From the NCBI RefSeq assembly GCF_018139485.1, contig NZ_JAGSNF010000012.1:1-64000 (forward strand): 64,000 nucleotides of DNA. Direction: 5' to 3'. A program made the translations under genes and the position numbers. Below the pieces are notes generated by a model that was given only the letters and a program-made list of their open reading frames with translations, was not told where the DNA came from and did not search any database. Positions 54,165 to 62,304 of the stretch are shown here, piece by piece (position 1 is the stretch's first letter; each line of letters begins with the position of its first letter). The stretch is from Phycicoccus avicenniae (GTDB lineage Bacteria; Actinomycetota; Actinomycetes; Actinomycetales; Dermatophilaceae).

Positions 54165-56662
54165 CGGGTCACCGTGGCGAGGACCGCCCCACCGGTGACC
54201 ATCGACACGCTCGAGGTCCCGCCGAGGACGGTCACCTCGTCGGTCGCCGCACCGGCGAGCCACGTCCGCACCGCGCGGGGGTAGGCGTCGGCCCGGACGT
54301 AGAGGATGGGCCGGGCGAGCTGGCCGCCGCTGAGGGTGTCCGCGAGCGCGGCGTCGACCCCGGAGGAGACGAGGACGCCGGAGACGTCGACGCCCTGGCC
54401 GCGGGCCCACGACGCGACGGTCGCGCTCACCGCGTACCGAGAGGTCCCCGACAGCCGGGTGGCCCGGGGCAGGTCGGCGAGCACCTCGGCGGAGACGGTG
54501 GCGGTGCCACCGGCCACGACCGTGCGCCGGACGCCGAGCTCGGCGACGGCGGCGGCGGTGGCCTCGGGCACCTCGCCGCTGCGCAGCAGCAGGATGGGGC
54601 GCCCGAGCGCGGCCGCGGGGCCGGACAGGACGAGACCGTCGGCCATCCTGCCCTCCTGCCCGCTCGCGGCGACGACGTCGGTGACGGGGGCGCCACCGGC
54701 CATCCGACGGGCGACGTTCGCGGCCACCTCGTACCGGCTCTCGCCCTCGACCCGCTCGACCCGGGAGACCCCGGCCGAGCGCAGCTCGCGGACGACGGTC
54801 GAGGAGACCGACGCGGTCCCGCCGACGACGGTGACGTCGGTGACGCCACGACGCACGATCTCGCTGCGGGTCACCGCGGGCAGCGACCCCGCCCGGGTGA
54901 GGAGGAGGACGGCGTCGTCGGACCGGGCCAGGGGCCCGGCGACGAGCGCGTCGGCCATCTTCCCCGAGGCCCCGTTGACGAGGACGACCCGACGGGTGCG
55001 GGAGTCCTTCTCGACGGCCGCGGAGACGGCGACGGCGTAGCGGTCCCTCCCGGACAGCCGCGGTGGGCACAGGCTCGGCGGCGAGTCGCTGCGGGCGACG
55101 ACGTCGAGCGTCCAGCTGCTCGACAGGGCCGTCGCGCGTGTCCCGGTCCCGCTCGCTCCGGTGAGGGTCACGGTGTAGCGGCCCGGCGGGACGAAGGAGC
55201 CGTCGGCCCGTCGCCCGTTCCACGAGGCGGTGAAGGCGCCCGCGCCGGAGCGCTTGCCCGAGGACTCCGCGACCGGGCCGTCGGAGCAGGGGCTCGTGAC
55301 GGTCAGCCGCCAGGTGAGGGCGCGGCTCGCGGCCGTCGCGACCGTCACCCCCGCGCTGCCGTACCCGTACCGCGTCCGGTTGATCGACGGCTGGTAGAGC
55401 ATCGTGCCCTGGGCGGCGCGGGCGTCGGTGCGGATGCTCGGCAGCATCGCGTGGAGCCGGGCGCCCGGGCACGAGGTCTGGTTGACGTCACGGTGCCCGA
55501 TGACCGTCGGCGAGGTGCCCTCCCCCTCGAGGTAGGTCGTCCCCGCGGGGTCGATGCCCTTGAGGCCGAGGCGCCAGCCGATGACCCCGTCCAGCGCCGC
55601 CGGCACCGCCGCCGGGGGCGTGTACGACGTGAAGTCGCCGAGCACGCTGATGCCGAAGGAGCTGCTGTTGAACGGGGCGGCGTGCGCGCCGGAGATGTCC
55701 CGGGTCGTCCCGCCGTAGCGGCCCTCCCACACACCACCGAACTTGTCGACGAGGTAGTTGTAGCCGATGTCGTTCCAGCCGTTGCCCTTGACGTGGAAGG
55801 AGTAGATGCCGCGCAGGATCCCGGGGACCTGCGACTGCGAGTAGTTGTTCGAGCCCGCCGTGTGGTGGACGATCGCCGCCTTCACCTCGCCGGTCGACGG
55901 CGAGCCCCTCCGGATGCTCTCGTCGGCCCCCCACGCCGCACGGGAGTGGATCGTCGGACGCGACGCCGCCGCGGCGGCCCCGCCGCGCACGTCCGCCGTC
56001 ACGGCCTCGTCGGCCGCGGTGACCGTGGTGTCGACGACGTCGAGCCGCGCCGCCTCCCCGTCGCTCTCGTCGTCCCCGACGACCCGCACCTGGAGCGCGT
56101 CCGCGGTGGAGACCCACGGCATCGTGCCGGCCCGGGCCTGCTCGGCCTCCTCGGTGCCCGGGTCCGGGCCCTCCTCGGCCTCGACGTGGATCTCCTGCCA
56201 GGCCCCCCACTCGCCCTCGCGCTCCTCGCGGAGCTCGACGGTCGCGGTCTCGGAGACCTCGCCCTCGGGCCAGGTGACGCCGACGACGTGCGGGCGACCC
56301 TCGAGGTCGACGACGTCGGAGCGCACCTCCTCGTCGGAGCCGGACGCGTCCGACCCCTCGGGGTCGGACGGCCCGTGGTCGTGCCCGGCGTGGTCGTCGG
56401 ACGCGTGCTCCTCGGAGTCGTGGTCGGCGGACGCGTCGTCCGGCGCCTCGTCGGCGTCGTCGGGCGCGGTCGCCGCGTCGGGCTCGGCGGCGAGGGCGGA
56501 GACCTCGTCGACGGGCTCGAGCGGGTAGGACTCCAGGGCCGCGTCGACCGGGCGGGGCTCGGCGGCGGCACGGTCCGGACCGCTGAGCGCGACGGGCGTC
56601 GCGACGGCGAGGACGAGGGCGAGGAGGACGGCGGGAGCGCGCCGCAGGGCAAGCGAGGTCAT
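54161..56662 (-). CDS. N-acetylmuramoyl-L-alanine amidase with CWB2 repeats
   Basis: 833 residues. A signal peptide (about 1-34) is followed by an Asp/Glu/His-rich segment (60-115) that could bind metal or cations. The Amidase_2/PGRP domain (about 238-410) has zinc ligands His266 or 267 (VHHTAG), His390 (GHRDVN) and Cys398 (TSCPG) plus YNYLVDKFGGVWEGR. A FlgD-like Ig domain (NGRRADGSFVPPGRYTVTL) comes next, then three CWB2 repeats (530-833). It should cleave stem peptides from wall glycan. Chosen start ATG 56662; upstream frame is open but lacks a signal peptide start. First gene of the pair with SpoIID. Confidence 0.9.
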   Translation of the reverse strand: MTSLALRRAPAVLLALVLAVATPVALSGPDRAAAEPRPVDAALESYPLEPVDEVSALAAEPDAATAPDDADEAPDDASADHDSEEHASDDHAGHDHGPSDPEGSDASGSDEEVRSDVVDLEGRPHVVGVTWPEGEVSETATVELREEREGEWGAWQEIHVEAEEGPDPGTEEAEQARAGTMPWVSTADALQVRVVGDDESDGEAARLDVVDTTVTAADEAVTADVRGGAAAAASRPTIHSRAAWGADESIRRGSPSTGEVKAAIVHHTAGSNNYSQSQVPGILRGIYSFHVKGNGWNDIGYNYLVDKFGGVWEGRYGGTTRDISGAHAAPFNSSSFGISVLGDFTSYTPPAAVPAALDGVIGWRLGLKGIDPAGTTYLEGEGTSPTVIGHRDVNQTSCPGARLHAMLPSIRTDARAAQGTMLYQPSINRTRYGYGSAGVTVATAASRALTWRLTVTSPCSDGPVAESSGKRSGAGAFTASWNGRRADGSFVPPGRYTVTLTGASGTGTRATALSSSWTLDVVARSDSPPSLCPPRLSGRDRYAVAVSAAVEKDSRTRRVVLVNGASGKMADALVAGPLARSDDAVLLLTRAGSLPAVTRSEIVRRGVTDVTVVGGTASVSSTVVRELRSAGVSRVERVEGESRYEVAANVARRMAGGAPVTDVVAASGQEGRMADGLVLSGPAAALGRPILLLRSGEVPEATAAAVAELGVRRTVVAGGTATVSAEVLADLPRATRLSGTSRYAVSATVASWARGQGVDVSGVLVSSGVDAALADTLSGGQLARPILYVRADAYPRAVRTWLAGAATDEVTVLGGTSSVSMVTGGAVLATVTR

Positions 56663-56825
56663 GGGATGTCCAAGCAGGCAGGGATACAGGGACGCGAACA
56701 GGGTGACACAGAAGCCACGTGAGGGCACTGGAGTCACACGAGAACCTCGACGATCCTGAGGTCGTCTCAGCGACGACGGCCGCGCCGGACGATGGCGCCG
56801 GCGCACGGCTCGGCGGCGCAACGGT

Positions 56826-56838
56826 GTGGTCCGACCAC
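56826..56838. promoter_or_regulatory. GntR-like operator upstream of the CoA-transferase genes
   Basis: GTGGT-CCG-ACCAC (5-3-5 palindrome) contains TGGTCCGACCA, close to the TGGTNNGACCA consensus of FadR/GntR regulators. It lies 39 bp before the scoA-like ATG. The rest of the 214-bp divergent spacer (56663-56876) has a small CTGAG-GTCGT-CTCAG repeat around 56757 and no other recognisable element. Confidence 0.45.
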
Positions 56839-56876
56839 CCCGGGTCCGCCCGACCGGCGGCACTAGAGTGCCCGCC

Positions 56877-57656
56877 ATGGACAAAGTCGTCGCCACCGCT
56901 GCCGAGGCCGTGGCCGGGATCTCCGACGGGGCCACCCTCGCCGTCGGCGGGTTCGGGCTGTGCGGCATCCCCTCGGTCCTCATCGCCGAGCTCCATCGGG
57001 CCGGGGTGAGCGACCTCGAGGTCGTCTCCAACAACTGCGGGGTCGACGCGTGGGGCCTGGGGATCCTCCTCGGGGACCACCGCATCCGCCGCATCGTCGC
57101 GAGCTACGTCGGGGAGAACAAGGAGTTCGCCCGCCAGTACCTCGAGGGCGAGCTCGAGGTCGAGCTCACCCCGCAGGGCACCCTCGCCGAGCGGCTGCGC
57201 GCCGGCGGCGCCGGCATCCCCGCCTTCTTCACCCCGACCGGGGTCGGGTCCCAGGTCGCCGACGGCGGGCTGCCGTGGAGGTACGACGGCTCCGGCGGCG
57301 TCGCCCTCGCCTCCCCCGCGAAGGAGGTCCGGGTCTTCGAGAGAGACGGCGCCCGCCGCGAGTACGTCCTCGAGGAGGCGATCGTCGCCGACTACGGGCT
57401 CGTCCGGGCGTGGAAGGGCGACCGGCACGGCAACCTCGTCTTCAACAAGTCCAGCCGCAACTTCAACCCGCTCTGCGCGATGGCCGGCCGGGTCGGCGTC
57501 GCGGAGGTCGAGGAGCTCGTCGAGCCGGGCGAGATCGACCCCGACGAGGTGCACCTGCCCGGCATCTACGTCCAGCGGGTCCTGCCGCTCACCCCCGAGC
57601 AGGCCGCCGACAAGCACATCGAGAAGCGCACGGTCCGCTCGACCGAGGAGGCCTGA
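56877..57656 (+). CDS. 3-oxoacid CoA-transferase subunit A
   Basis: 259 residues, alpha subunit of a class I CoA transferase. [23 protein letters not shown] is the conserved N-terminal GGFG loop and [13 protein letters not shown] is typical of the SCOT/acetoacetyl-CoA group. It acts with the beta subunit that starts 1 bp after its stop. Together they swap CoA between succinyl-CoA (or acetyl-CoA) and acetoacetate. A fatty-acid or beta-ketoadipate CoA-transferase is the alternative. Preceded by a GntR-like site. Confidence 0.93.
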   Translation: MDKVVATAAEAVAGISDGATLAVGGFGLCGIPSVLIAELHRAGVSDLEVVSNNCGVDAWGLGILLGDHRIRRIVASYVGENKEFARQYLEGELEVELTPQGTLAERLRAGGAGIPAFFTPTGVGSQVADGGLPWRYDGSGGVALASPAKEVRVFERDGARREYVLEEAIVADYGLVRAWKGDRHGNLVFNKSSRNFNPLCAMAGRVGVAEVEELVEPGEIDPDEVHLPGIYVQRVLPLTPEQAADKHIEKRTVRSTEEA

Positions 57657-57657
57657 C

Positions 57658-58296
57658 ATGCCGCTCACCCGCCAGCAGATGGCCGCCCGCGCCGCCGCCG
57701 AGCTCGAGGACGGCTCCTACGTCAACCTCGGCATCGGCCTGCCCACCCTCGTGCCCAACTACGTCCCGGACGACGTCGAGATCGTCCTGCAGTCCGAGAA
57801 CGGCGTCCTCGGCGTCGGGGCCTACCCCGCCGAGGAGGACGTCGACCCCGACCTCATCAACGCCGGCAAGGAGACCGTCACCGTCCGCCGCGGCGCCTCC
57901 TACTTCGACTCCGCGACCTCCTTCGGGATGATCCGCGGTGGCAAGGTCGACGCCGCGATCCTCGGCGCCATGCAGGTCTCCGCGACCGGCGACATCGCGA
58001 ACTGGATGATCCCCGGGAAGATGGTCAAGGGCATGGGCGGCGCGATGGACCTCGTCCACGGCGCGAAGAAGGTCGTCGTCCTGATGGAGCACGTCGCCAA
58101 GGACGGCTCCCACAAGATCGTCCAGGAGTGCTCGTTGCCCCTGACCGGGAAGGCCGTCGTCCAGCGCATCATCACCGACCTCGCCGTCATCGACGTCACC
58201 GACAGCGGCCTCGTCCTGCGCGAGCTCGCCCCCGACGTCACCGAGGAGCAGGTCCGCGAGGCCACCGGCGCCCCGCTCACGGTCGACCTGGCATGA
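57658..58296 (+). CDS. 3-oxoacid CoA-transferase subunit B
   Basis: 212 residues, beta subunit. The catalytic Glu is in the SENGVLG motif (about 45-51), preceded by [12 protein letters not shown]; later [40 protein letters not shown] is highly conserved. Stop-start spacing (TGACATG) with the alpha gene shows translational coupling. No thiolase or hydroxybutyrate genes are nearby, so the acid metabolised cannot be fixed. It ends 25 bp before the convergent Wzt-like gene. Confidence 0.94.
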   Translation: MPLTRQQMAARAAAELEDGSYVNLGIGLPTLVPNYVPDDVEIVLQSENGVLGVGAYPAEEDVDPDLINAGKETVTVRRGASYFDSATSFGMIRGGKVDAAILGAMQVSATGDIANWMIPGKMVKGMGGAMDLVHGAKKVVVLMEHVAKDGSHKIVQECSLPLTGKAVVQRIITDLAVIDVTDSGLVLRELAPDVTEEQVREATGAPLTVDLA

Positions 58297-58321
58297 GACC
58301 GCTCGCGGCCACGCCGGCCCG

Positions 58322-60046
58322 CTAGAGGTCGACGTCCCCCTCGGACTCGCCCCGTCCCGGGCCGCCCTGCCGCAGGTAGCCGGCGAGGCTCTGCCGGACG
58401 GCGGGGGCGACCGCCATCTCGCCGCCGAGCAGCACGACGTGGCTCGGCGCGAGCCGTTCCAGCTGGGCGTGCGTCGCCGAGGGCACCTCGTCCCGGTCGA
58501 CGAGGAGGATCGGCGCGTTCGCGAGCGCCGCGACCGCCGCACCCGTCACCGCGTCGCCGACCGACTCCGGCTGCGAGGACGCGACGAAGACGACCCCGAC
58601 GGCCTCGGCGGCGAGACCGTCGGCGGCCTCCGCGGCCGCCTGCACCGGCGTCGGCGACAGCCAGCGCTCCACGCCCTCCGTCGCGAGCTCCCGCAGCGGT
58701 GCGAGGTCGGCCTCCGCGACGTCCTCGGCGTCGGCGACGACGACGACCCGTGCCGGCGCGATCCGGCGCAGGGCCTCGACGTGGGCGTCGCGCACCCCCT
58801 CGGGGCCGACGAGCAGCACCCGGTCCCGGCCCGGCCGCGCCGTGAGGACCGCGCTCAGGGCGGCCATCGGGTCCTCGCCCGGGACGAGGTAGACGGTGTC
58901 GACGCCGGAGGAGGCGTCGAGGTCGTCGAGCAGCGCGACGCTCACGGACTCGGCGTCGCCCTCCTCGACCCGCTCGACGGCGACCCCGCTCTCGCGCAGG
59001 GCGTCCGCGACGTCCTCGTCGACGACCCCGGCGTCCCCGAGGAGGACGACGCGGCGGGCGCCGAGCCGCTCGACCTCGGCGGCGGTGACCTTCATGAGGC
59101 GCTTCGAGGAGGTGAGCAGGACCGGGGCGCCGACCGTCGTCGCGGCCGGGACCGCGGACAGCGCGAGCGCGAGGTCGGCCCCCGAGGCGAGGACGACGGT
59201 GTCGCAGCGGTCCGGGGTTCCCTGGCGCGAGACGAGCGCCGAGGTGTGGAAGCGCGTCCGCCCCTTCCAGCGCTCGACGCCGGGCACCTCGGGCTCGACC
59301 GGCCCCCCGGCCCCGAGCGACCTCTCCGCGGCGGCGGCGTACGCGTCGACGACCTCGTCGACCGGACCGTCCATGACGAGCTCGCCCTGGTCGAGCCACA
59401 GCGCGCGGTCGCACATCGCGCGGATCGTCGCCGCGGAGTGCGAGACGAGGAAGACCGTGCCCGCCTGCCCGCGCAGCTTCTCGATCCGCTCCTGGCTGCG
59501 GGCGCGGAAGTGCGCGTCGCCGGTCGCGAGCGCCTCGTCGATGACGAGGACGGGTGGGGTCGCGGCGGTCGAGATCGCGAACCGCAGCCGGGCCGCCATG
59601 CCCGAGGAGTACGTCGACATCGGCAGGTGGATCGCGTCACCGATCTCGGAGAACTCGACGATCTCGTCGTAGATCTCGTCCACCTCGGCCTTGCTCAGCC
59701 CGAGGGCCTGCGCCCCGATGTAGATGTTCCGGGCGCCGGAGAGCTGCTTGACGAGCACCGCGTTGACCCCGAGCAGCGACGGCGTGCCGTCGGCCCACAC
59801 CTCGCCGGACGTCGGGGGGACGAGGCCGGCGACCGTGCGCAGGAGGGTCGACTTGCCGGAGCCGTTGCGCCCGATGACCCCGATGGACTCGCCGTGGTGG
59901 GCGACGAACGAGACGTCCTTGACAGCGTGCACCGTCCGCACGCCCCGCCGCTCGCCCGAGCCCCCGGAGCGCCCGCCCGCGTAGACCCGGTAGACGATGT
60001 CGACGTGCGAGACGACGACGGAGGGCCGGGGGTCAGCCGCGCCCAT
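58322..60046 (-). CDS. Wzt/TagH-like polysaccharide-export ATPase fused to CWB2-like repeats
   Basis: 574 residues. Residues 1-240 are an ABC-2 exporter ATPase: Walker A GRNGSGKST (59-67), YSSGM signature (146-150), Walker B VLVIDEAL (167-173), switch His203, and the Wzt-type VVDAYAAAAE end. Residues 265-558 are three CWB2-like repeats: GRTRFHTSALVS with VLASGADLALAL, APVLLTSS and RRVVLLGDAGVV; DTVYLVPGEDPMAALSA with RVLLVG; VVFVASSQPESVGDAV with APILLVDRDEVP and HVVLLGGEMAVAP. The aromatic DRY of the wall-bound copies is kept only once (Arg265-Phe266). There is no signal peptide, so the repeats face the cytoplasm. Overlaps the permease by 14 bp. Confidence 0.9.
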   Translation of the reverse strand: MGAADPRPSVVVSHVDIVYRVYAGGRSGGSGERRGVRTVHAVKDVSFVAHHGESIGVIGRNGSGKSTLLRTVAGLVPPTSGEVWADGTPSLLGVNAVLVKQLSGARNIYIGAQALGLSKAEVDEIYDEIVEFSEIGDAIHLPMSTYSSGMAARLRFAISTAATPPVLVIDEALATGDAHFRARSQERIEKLRGQAGTVFLVSHSAATIRAMCDRALWLDQGELVMDGPVDEVVDAYAAAAERSLGAGGPVEPEVPGVERWKGRTRFHTSALVSRQGTPDRCDTVVLASGADLALALSAVPAATTVGAPVLLTSSKRLMKVTAAEVERLGARRVVLLGDAGVVDEDVADALRESGVAVERVEEGDAESVSVALLDDLDASSGVDTVYLVPGEDPMAALSAVLTARPGRDRVLLVGPEGVRDAHVEALRRIAPARVVVVADAEDVAEADLAPLRELATEGVERWLSPTPVQAAAEAADGLAAEAVGVVFVASSQPESVGDAVTGAAVAALANAPILLVDRDEVPSATHAQLERLAPSHVVLLGGEMAVAPAVRQSLAGYLRQGGPGRGESEGDVDL

Positions 60047-60920
60047 AGGTCCCCTCCCCCCGCCAGAAGACGACGGTCCCCACGACGAGCAGCAGGACGG
60101 CCCAGCCGAGCGAGACGAGCCAGGACAGCGGGGTCACCGGGTGCTCCTCGAGCAACGCCTGCCGGCCGAGCTCCAGCTGGAGGGCGAACGGCTGGTAGGT
60201 GAGCACCTGCCCGACGAGCTCGGGGAAGCGGTCGGCGAACACGCTGATGCTGAAGAAGACGCCCGAGGTGTAGCGCATGAGGCGCACCGCGAGCGGGATG
60301 AAGTTCGCGAGGTCGCGGCTGGCGTTGACGAGCCGGGCGAGGACGAGGGCCAGCCCGGTGAGCTGGAGCATCTGCAGGAGCACGGCGACGGGGAAGAGCA
60401 GCCAGTGCCAGGAGAGCGCCTCGCCCGTCAACGGGGTGAGCAGGAGCAGCAGGGCGAACGCGGGCCACGAGGTGTAGAGCTCGGTGAGCGAGACCGACAC
60501 CGGCAGCGCCGCCCGCGGGAAGCGCAACGCCCGCACGAGCCCGAGGTTGTTCGAGATCGCCTTGGCCCCGCTCGTGAGCACCGACGCCGTCACCCCGAAG
60601 AGGACGACGCCGATGGACAGGAAGGCGATGAAGTTGTCGACGCCGCGGTCGGTGCGCAGGAGCAGCCCGAAGACGAGGAAGTAGCTGACGATGAGCAGCG
60701 CCGGGTTGAAGACCGCCCAGAGGTGGCCGAGCCGGTTCTTCTCGTACTGGGCGGCGCCCTGGGCCGCGGACAGCGTGAGGACGAACTGGCGACGACGCCA
60801 CAGCTCGGCGAGGTAGCGGCCGAGACCCGGGCGGGCCGACAGCGAGGTGAGCCCGTGCCGGCGCGCGAGGGCCCGTGCCTCCTCGACCGAGAGCGCCGGC
60901 CCCGGGGACACCGGCCTCAC
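60033..60920 (-). CDS. Wzm/TagG-like ABC-2 polysaccharide permease
   Basis: 295 residues with six transmembrane segments, the ABC2_membrane type used for teichoic acid or O-antigen export. Hallmarks: AQGAAQYEKNRLGHLWAVFNPALLIVSYFLVFG (N-terminal amphipathic entry), ISNNLGLVRALRFPRAALPVSVSLTELY, and RLMRYTSGVFFSISVFADRFP. The GTG at 60920 overlaps the dehydrogenase stop (GTGA). It pairs with the ATPase downstream to move an undecaprenyl-linked glycan outward. Confidence 0.92.
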   Translation of the reverse strand: MRPVSPGPALSVEEARALARRHGLTSLSARPGLGRYLAELWRRRQFVLTLSAAQGAAQYEKNRLGHLWAVFNPALLIVSYFLVFGLLLRTDRGVDNFIAFLSIGVVLFGVTASVLTSGAKAISNNLGLVRALRFPRAALPVSVSLTELYTSWPAFALLLLLTPLTGEALSWHWLLFPVAVLLQMLQLTGLALVLARLVNASRDLANFIPLAVRLMRYTSGVFFSISVFADRFPELVGQVLTYQPFALQLELGRQALLEEHPVTPLSWLVSLGWAVLLLVVGTVVFWRGEGTYGRG

Positions 60921-62179
60921 AAGCGGTGGACCCCGTCCCCGTCCGCGGCCTTGCCGCGGGTGTCGAAGAAGCGGGAGGCCTTCGCGGCGAGCGCGTCGAC
61001 GTCGTAGGACCGGTGGTTCTGGAGCAGGACGACGAGGTCGGCGTCGGCGATCGCGGCGTCGAGGTCGTCGACGCGCGGCACCCGGTCCCCGACCGCGGTC
61101 CACGTCTGCACGTGCGGGTCGTGGAAGACGAGGTCGGCGCCCTTGTCGAGCATGTGCTTGGCGACCGGCACGGCCGGCGACTCGCGCTGGTCGGCGATGT
61201 TCGGCTTGTACGTGACGCCGAGGAGGAGGACCCGAGCCCCGCGCAGCGCCTTGCCGTCCTCGTTGAGGATGTCCTGGGCGCGGGACACGACGTACGCCGG
61301 CATCGTCGAGTTGATCTCCTGGGCCAGCTCGACGAACCGGAACGGGTACCCGAGCTTGGCCCGGACGTTGTAGCTGAGGTAGTTCGGGTCGATCGGGATG
61401 CAGTGCCCGCCGACGCCCGGACCGGGGTAGAACGCCTGGAACCCGAACGGCTTCGTCGCCGCGGCGTCGATGACGTCCCAGAGGTCGATGTCGAGGTCGT
61501 GGCAGAACCGCGCCATCTCGTTGACCAGCGCGATGTTGATGTGCCGGTAGGTGTTCTCGAGCAGCTTGGCCGTCTCGGCCTCGCGGGTGCCCTTGGCGCG
61601 CACGACGGTGTCGACGAAGCGGCCGTAGAAGGCGGCGGCGCGGTCCCCGCACGCAGGGGTGAACCCGCCGACGACCTTCGGGGTGTTCTTCGCGCCGAAC
61701 TGCGCGTTCCCCGGGTCGATGCGCTCGGGCGAGAAGGCGAGGTGGAAGTCGGTCCCGGCGGTGAGCCCGCCCGCCTCGAGGATCGGGCGGACGACCTCGT
61801 CCGTCGTGCCCGGGTAGGTCGTCGACTCGAGGATGACGAGGGTGCCGGCGGTGAGGTTGCGGGCGATGGCCGCGACGGCGCCCTCGACGGCGCCGAGGTC
61901 GGGACCGCCGTCCTCGCCGAGCGGGGTGGGGACGCAGATGACGACGGTCTCGGCGTCGCGGATGACGTCCTCGCTCGTCGAGGCCTCGAAGCCGGCGTCG
62001 AGCAGCTCGCGCAGCTCGGCGTCGTCGATGTCGTCGATGTGCGACGTCCCTCCGTTGAGCCCGGCCACGACCCGCTCGCTGATGTCGAAGCCGCGCACCG
62101 TGAGACCGGCGCGGGTGGCTTCCTGGACCAGGGGCAGTCCGACGTAGCCGAGACCGATGACGGTGACGTCCACAGCCAT
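60917..62179 (-). CDS. UDP-sugar 6-dehydrogenase (UGD/WecC family)
   Basis: 420 residues. NAD-binding VIGLGYVGLPLV at the start, SPERIDPGNAQFGAKNTPKVVGG, and the catalytic Cys260 in GPGVGGHCIPIDP give a two-step oxidation of a UDP-sugar (hexose or N-acetylhexosamine) to the uronate. The ERIDPGN and NTPKVVGG sequence favours the WecC/UDP-GlcNAc or ManNAc branch over UDP-glucose. AAGGAG lies before the ATG. As first gene of the export operon it suggests that the exported polymer is acidic. Confidence 0.92.
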   Translation of the reverse strand: MAVDVTVIGLGYVGLPLVQEATRAGLTVRGFDISERVVAGLNGGTSHIDDIDDAELRELLDAGFEASTSEDVIRDAETVVICVPTPLGEDGGPDLGAVEGAVAAIARNLTAGTLVILESTTYPGTTDEVVRPILEAGGLTAGTDFHLAFSPERIDPGNAQFGAKNTPKVVGGFTPACGDRAAAFYGRFVDTVVRAKGTREAETAKLLENTYRHINIALVNEMARFCHDLDIDLWDVIDAAATKPFGFQAFYPGPGVGGHCIPIDPNYLSYNVRAKLGYPFRFVELAQEINSTMPAYVVSRAQDILNEDGKALRGARVLLLGVTYKPNIADQRESPAVPVAKHMLDKGADLVFHDPHVQTWTAVGDRVPRVDDLDAAIADADLVVLLQNHRSYDVDALAAKASRFFDTRGKAADGDGVHRL

Positions 62180-62304
62180 CTGACACTCCTTCGGGGTGGT
62201 GGCGTTGGGCCCGTCCAGGGCCTCGCGGAGTCTATCCCAGCGCCGCCGGACCCCCCGGGACGGACCCGCCCGGCGCCGGCCCCCGGGTCTGCTTGACTGG
62301 CGCC

